NCBI GenBank assembly: GCA_015069695.1 | Contig: JADCRZ010000011.1 | Location: 62,001-126,000, forward strand | Direction: 5' to 3' | From: Williamsia sp. | GTDB lineage: Bacteria > Bacteroidota > Bacteroidia > Chitinophagales > Chitinophagaceae | DNA length: 64,000 bases | Shown: positions 63,452 to 64,000 of the stretch, in pieces | How positions within the stretch are numbered: the stretch's first letter is position 1 | Layout: every line of letters starts with the position of its first letter | The notes under the pieces: model-generated | Databases searched by the model: none | The model's input: only the letters and a program-made list of their open reading frames with translations | Told to the model about the DNA's origin: nothing | Made by a program: the position numbers and the translations under genes

Positions 63452-63859
63452 ATGAAGACTTTCAGGAACTGCTGTTTGTACCTATTTGCGTTTGCTTTTC
63501 TTTGCCTCCCACCTGCTTGTTCAAACCAGGCCTTAACAGCCAATGCCGCAATTGAAAGAGCAGGTTATCCGGTGGCCATTGAAAGGGCAAAAAAGAAGAA
63601 ATTGTACATGGTATTGCATTCGGGTGTCAATGTTTACTCCATCACTTCTGTACAGGTAGACAAAGCCAGGCAACAGGCAACGGTGCAACTCGATAAGGTA
63701 GATTCCCTCTATCTTGTTCCGCCGGGCGGGTCTGCCCCGGCAGCCAAAAGCAGAACGGCTGCCATCCATTGGTACACGAGCGATTCAACCAGTTATACCC
63801 TGGACGAGCCACATACGATCTTGCTGGACAAGATCGCCCGCATGGAACGGGTTGATTAA
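63452..63859 (+). CDS. small lipoprotein, unknown
   Basis: The protein has 135 residues. The leader ends LPPACSNQ, a lipobox. The mature part is a small beta protein (KKLYMVLHSGVNVYSITSVQVD; ATVQLDKVDSLYLVPPGG; SYTLDEPHTILLDKIARME). It follows the molybdenum hydroxylase by 67 bases. No family recognised. Confidence 0.72.
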   Translation: MKTFRNCCLYLFAFAFLCLPPACSNQALTANAAIERAGYPVAIERAKKKKLYMVLHSGVNVYSITSVQVDKARQQATVQLDKVDSLYLVPPGGSAPAAKSRTAAIHWYTSDSTSYTLDEPHTILLDKIARMERVD

Positions 63860-63871
63860 TCTCTTTGGCAT

Positions 63872-64000
63872 ATGGCAAAAAATAAAACCGTAGAAACCCA
63901 GGACAGCGTACAGGCTTACCTGGACTTAATCGCAGACGAAAAAAAGCAGCATGACTGCGCTGAAATCGTAGCGCTGATCAGCCAGCATACCGGCCTCGAA
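63872..64000 (+). CDS. DUF1801 domain protein, 3' end beyond window
   Basis: The frame from ATG 63872 gives MAKNKTVETQDSVQAYLDLI and continues ADEKKQHDCAEIVALISQHTGLE to the window edge (43 codons). This is the typical N-terminus of the YdhG-like DUF1801 family, small cytoplasmic proteins of unknown role. It starts 12 bases after the lipoprotein gene. Confidence 0.7.
   Translation, partial: MAKNKTVETQDSVQAYLDLIADEKKQHDCAEIVALISQHTGLE

Noticed and set aside
1..64000. CRISPR arrays, tRNA or rRNA genes, insertion sequences
   Set aside because: No direct-repeat arrays, cloverleaf sequences or transposase-like proteins were seen when reading the window by eye; a tRNAscan and IS search would settle it.

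Overview
The window looks like chromosomal DNA of a free-living Bacteroidota, most likely of the Chitinophagaceae type. Signs of this are a SusC/SusD pair, a 2533-residue secreted protein ending in a type IX secretion (T9SS) sorting domain, many lipobox lipoproteins, LytS/LytTR regulation with a beta-propeller sensor, promoters of the TTTG / TAnnTTTG kind, and start sites without Shine-Dalgarno sequences. I saw no tRNA, rRNA, CRISPR array, transposase or phage gene.

Layout. 0-10 kb: secreted proteins and lipoproteins, a GH116 enzyme, a two-gene metallochaperone-like unit (COG0523 GTPase plus a minimal SlyD-like FKBP), a GH43 enzyme and an M43 metalloprotease. 10-20.5 kb: an outer-membrane uptake locus (SusC, SusD) followed by a CRTAC1-type VCBS protein and a vanadium-haloperoxidase-like lipoprotein. 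20.6-24.7 kb: a group that looks stress-related (SDR with a twin-arginine leader, SPW membrane protein, bacterial eRF1-like protein, small acidic-tailed protein). 24.7-37.4 kb: secreted beta-propeller proteins, a proline-rich wall or surface protein and the giant PA14/FN3/kelch/malectin protein. 37.4-42.5 kb: a TraB/GumN protein and a broken CHAT-protease gene. 42.6-48.8 kb: a tight six-gene operon on the minus strand (ThiL-like kinase, alpha-oxoamine synthase, DUF3419/BtaA-like transferase, GNAT, DAG-kinase-like lipid kinase, UbiA prenyltransferase) that looks like a pathway for an unusual amino- or sphingoid-type lipid. 49-53 kb: sensor kinase and LytTR regulator. 53-58 kb: GH105, serS, a CE15 glucuronoyl esterase and a nucleoside hydrolase. 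58-60.6 kb: a cassette of three unrecognised genes, with an intrinsic terminator after the first; the second and third appear to be divergent paralogues with a beta core and a HEAT-like tail. 60.7-64 kb: a two-subunit molybdenum hydroxylase (isoquinoline-oxidoreductase type), a lipoprotein and the start of a DUF1801 gene.

The strongest candidates for undescribed biology are the six-gene lipid operon and the 58-60.6 kb cassette. The CHAT gene, with a stop codon between its two catalytic residues and a second lesion further on, and the COG0523/FKBP pair also deserve a look. All functional calls rest on reading motifs by eye; no database search was possible.
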